DNA from: Prinia subflava
Lineage: Eukaryota > Chordata > Aves > Passeriformes > Cisticolidae
Direction: 5' to 3'
Length of the DNA: 64,000 nt
NCBI RefSeq assembly: GCF_021018805.1
Contig: NW_026961102.1
Span: 1 to 64,000, forward strand
Part shown: positions 61,601 through 64,000 of the stretch, one piece after another
How positions within the stretch are numbered: the stretch's first letter is position 1
Layout of the letters: every line of letters starts with the position of its first letter
Translations under genes and position numbers: made by a program
Notes under the pieces: model-generated
The model's input: only the letters and a program-made list of their open reading frames with translations
Told to the model about the DNA's origin: nothing
Databases searched by the model: none

Positions 61601-64000
61601 GAAGAGCTATGTAGAACACTATGCTTTGCTGTTGCTGTGTTGGTTTTCTAAAGACACAAGCCCTGTTTGTTCCCTGTGTTTTCAGCAAGCAGAGAAGCTG
61701 CTGCAGACACTTTCTTGCCCCTTTTCCACAAGTGAAGTATATTTTGTGCCAGTTGGTGTGTTCCTCCTCTGCAGAGCAAGAGCAAAGGTTTTAGGATCTA
61801 AATTGCTTGTTTTCCATGGAAGAGCTATGTAGAACACTATGCTTTGCTGTTGCTGTGTTGGTTTTCTCAAGACACAAATCCTGTTGGTTGTCTGTGTTTG
61901 CAGCAAGCAGAGAAGCTGCTGCAGACACTTTCTTGCCCCTTTTCCACAAGTGAAGTATATTTTGTACCAGTTGGTGTATTCCTCGTCTGCAGAGCAAGAG
62001 CAAAGATTTTAGGATCTAAATTGCTTGTTTTCCATGGAAGAGCTATGTAGAACACTATGCTTTGCTGTTGCTGTGTTGGTTTTCTAAAGACACAAGTCCT
62101 GTTGTTTGTCTGTGTTTGCAGCAAGCAGAGAAGCTGCTGCAGACACTTTCTTGCCCCTTTTCCACAAGTGAAGTATATTTTGTACCAGTTGGTGTATTCC
62201 TCGTCTGCAGAGCAAGAGCAAATATGTTAGGACCTAAATTACTTGATTTCCATGGAAGAGCTCTGTAGAACACTATGCTTTGCTGTTGCTGTGTCTGTTT
62301 TCTCAAGAAACAAACCCTGTTTGTTCTCTGTACTTGCAGCGAGCAGAGAAGCTCTTGAAGACACGTACCTGCTTTCTCCACTACTGACGTATATTTTGTA
62401 CCAGTTGGTGTATTCCTCGTCTGGAGAGCAGGAGCAAAGGTTTTAGGACCTAAATTGCTTGATTTCCTTGGAAGAGATATGTAGAACACTGTGCTTTGCT
62501 GTTACTGTGTTGGTTTTCTCAAGACACAAGTCCTGTTGGTTGTCTGTGTTTGCAGCAAGCAGAGAAGCTGCTGCAGACACTTTCTTGCTCCTTTTCCACT
62601 AGTGAAGTATATTTTGTACCAGTTGGTGTATTCCTCGTCTGCAGAGCAAGAGCAAAGGTTTTAGGATCTAAATTGCTTGTTTTCCATGGAAGAGCTATTA
62701 AGAACACTATGCTTTGCTGTTGCTGTGTTGGTTTTCTCAAGACACAAGTCCTGTTGGTTGTCTGTGTTTGCAGCAAGCAGAGAAGCTGCTGCAGACACTT
62801 TCTTGCCCCTTTTCCACAAGTGAAGTATATTTTGTACCAGTTGGTGTATTCCTCGTCTGCAGAGCAAGTGCAAAGGTTTTAGGATCTAAATTGCTCGTTT
62901 TCCATGGAAGAGCTATGTAGAACACTATGCTTTGCTGTTGCTGTGTTGGTTTTCTAAAGACACAAGCCCTGTTTGTTCCCTGTGTTTTCAGCAAGCAGAG
63001 AAGCTGCTGCAGACACTTTCTTGCCCCTTTTCCACAAGTGAAGTATATTTTGTGCCAGTTGGTGTGTTCCTCCTCTGCAGAGCAAGAGCAAAGGTTTTAG
63101 GATCTAAATTGCTTGTTTTCCATGGAAGAGCTATGTAGAACACTATGCTTTGCTGTTGCTGTGTTGGTTTTCTCAAGACACAAGTCCTGTTGGTTGTCTG
63201 TGTTTGCAGCAAGCAGAGAAGCTGCTGCAGACACTTTCTTGCCCCTTTTCCACAAGTGAAGTATATTTTGTACCAGTTGGTGTATTCCTCGTCTGCAGAG
63301 CAAGAGCAAAGGTTTTAGGATCTAAATTGCTTGTTTTCCATGGAAGAGCTCTGTAGAACACTATGCTTTGCTGTTGCTGTGTTGGTTTTCTCAAGACACA
63401 AGTCCTGTTGGTTGTCTGTGTTTGCAGCAAGCAGAGAAGCTGCTGCAGACACTTTCTTGCCCCTTTTCCACAAGTGAAGTATATTTTGTACCAGTTGGTG
63501 TATTCCTCGTCTGCAGAGCAAGAGCAAATATGTTAGGACCTAAATTACTTGATTTCCATGGAAGAGCTCTGTAGAACACTATGCTTTGCTGTTGCTGTGT
63601 CGGTTTTCTCAAGAAACAAACCCTGTTTGTTCTCTGTACTTGCAGCGAGCAGAGAAGCTCTTGAAGACACGTACCTGCTTTCTCCACTACTGACGTATAT
63701 TTTGTACCAGTTGGTGTATTCCTCGTCTGGAGAGCAGGAGCAAAGGTTTTAGGACCTAAATTGCTTGATTTCCTTGGAAGAGATATGTAGAACACTGTGC
63801 TTTGCTGTTACTGTGTTGGTTTTCTCAAGACACAAGTCCTGTTGGTTGTCTGTGTTTGCAGCAAGCAGAGAAGCTGCTGCAGACACTTTCTTGCCCCTTT
63901 TCCACAAGTGAAGTATATTTTGTACCAGTTGGTGTATTCCTCGTCTGCAGAGCAAGAGCAAAGGTTTTAGGATCTAAATTGCTTGTTTTCCATGGAAGAG
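58688..64000. repeat. Long near-identical block, 46-mer offset (10008 bp), copy 2
   Basis: In the roughly 5.3 kb visible I found only two differences from copy 1: a 2-bp deletion (gctcgttccatgg at about 61590) and one substitution (acacaaatcc at about 61877). Homology is still complete at base 64000, so the duplication continues past the window. Confidence 0.9.

Larger units (their letters stand above)
1..64000. repeat. Satellite DNA array, 218-bp monomer, whole window
   Basis: The entire window is a head-to-tail array of one monomer family. With ctttgctgtt as monomer start, boundaries fall at 71, 289, 505, 723 and so on to 63800, giving 293 complete monomers and two partial ones. No monomer is inverted and no foreign sequence interrupts the array. 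The common monomer has about 94 G+C in 218 bases, with T (75) well above A (49) on this strand, and only one CpG (in cctcgtctg). The family is not one I recognise by sequence. By analogy with known satellites it is probably heterochromatic, but location and function are inference. Any stretch without a separate entry below consists of ordinary type A monomers. Confidence 0.98.

Noticed and set aside
1..64000. CRISPR array
   Set aside because: There are no short repeats separated by unique spacers. The repeated unit is the full 216-218 bp with no spacer, and the composition is vertebrate-like.
1..64000. Telomeric or subtelomeric repeats
   Set aside because: The motif ttagga occurs once per monomer, but there are no consecutive TTAGGG units.
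1..64000. tRNA, 5S or SINE-type polymerase III boxes
   Set aside because: No GGTTCGANNCC-type B box or cloverleaf-forming segment was seen in either A or B monomers.
1..64000. Transposon or LTR origin of the monomer
   Set aside because: I see no target-site duplications, terminal repeats, primer-binding site or coding remnants. An ancient origin cannot be excluded, but nothing in the sequence supports it.

Overview
This window is one uninterrupted block of tandemly repeated satellite DNA. I found no gene, RNA gene, transposon, unique spacer or flanking sequence in it. The basic unit is a monomer of 218 bp. Counting from the first monomer boundary (position 71, at the recurring ctttgctgtt) to the last (63799/63800) gives exactly 293 complete monomers, with a partial monomer at each end (1-70 and 63800-64000). 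All monomers lie head to tail in one orientation. The length bookkeeping closes exactly: 293 x 218, minus 2 bp for each of 67 short (216-bp) units, minus a net 11 bp of private indels, equals the 63729 bp observed.

The sequence suggests a vertebrate nuclear genome. The common monomer is about 43% G+C, yet it contains one CpG where about ten are expected. CTG/CAG (CHG) sites are abundant, so the depletion is CpG-specific, as in vertebrate methylated DNA, and not the CpG+CHG pattern of plants. I do not recognise the satellite and cannot name a species. A 218-bp head-to-tail array with higher-order structure would fit centromeric, pericentromeric or other constitutive heterochromatin, but nothing in the sequence proves the chromosomal location.

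There are four main monomer classes. Type A (218 bp) is the majority. Type B (216 bp) makes up about 23% of monomers; it carries an aagaaacaaaccctg block, a cacgtacc block and a 2-bp gap, and ends in ttccttggaagagatatg. Type D has a tttttt-expanded tract and an aaactgcttaatt 3' end. Type C begins gttttcggtt and always follows D or a D-like unit. A 3'-variant of A (aaatatgttaggacct) often immediately precedes B.

B acts as a register mark. The spacings between successive B-length units, in monomers, read 6 4 6 7 6 4 3 2 4 6 3 2 4 6 7 3 2 4 6 7 5 4 3 5 3 7 3 2 5 4 3 5 3 5 4 3 5 4 3 5 4 3 5 4 3 5 2 6 6 3 6 5 2 6 6 6 3 5 3 2 8 5 2 6 6 6. This string reveals nested higher-order repeats. A 23-mer (5005 bp) links 1-2.6 kb to 5.0-7.6 kb. 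A 15-mer (3261 bp) lies at 7.5-10.7 / 10.7-13 kb. A nearly perfect tandem 22-mer (4784 bp) lies at 11.2-15.9 / 15.9-20.7 kb. A 32-mer (about 6959 bp) links 20.7-24.9 and 27.7-31.8 kb. Four consecutive 12-mers (2610 bp each) occupy 32.7-43.1 kb. A 28-mer/46-mer system (6091 and 10008 bp offsets) covers 42.7-64 kb. A more divergent patch with mosaic monomers lies at 55.1-56.8 kb.

Open reading frames of 60-190 codons occur in every monomer on both strands. They are by-products of the repeat: most of the common 68-codon frames start at TTG, neighbouring 218-bp units fall out of frame with one another, and subfamily differences change amino acids freely. I therefore annotate no CDS. Percentages and difference counts below are hand counts unless stated otherwise.
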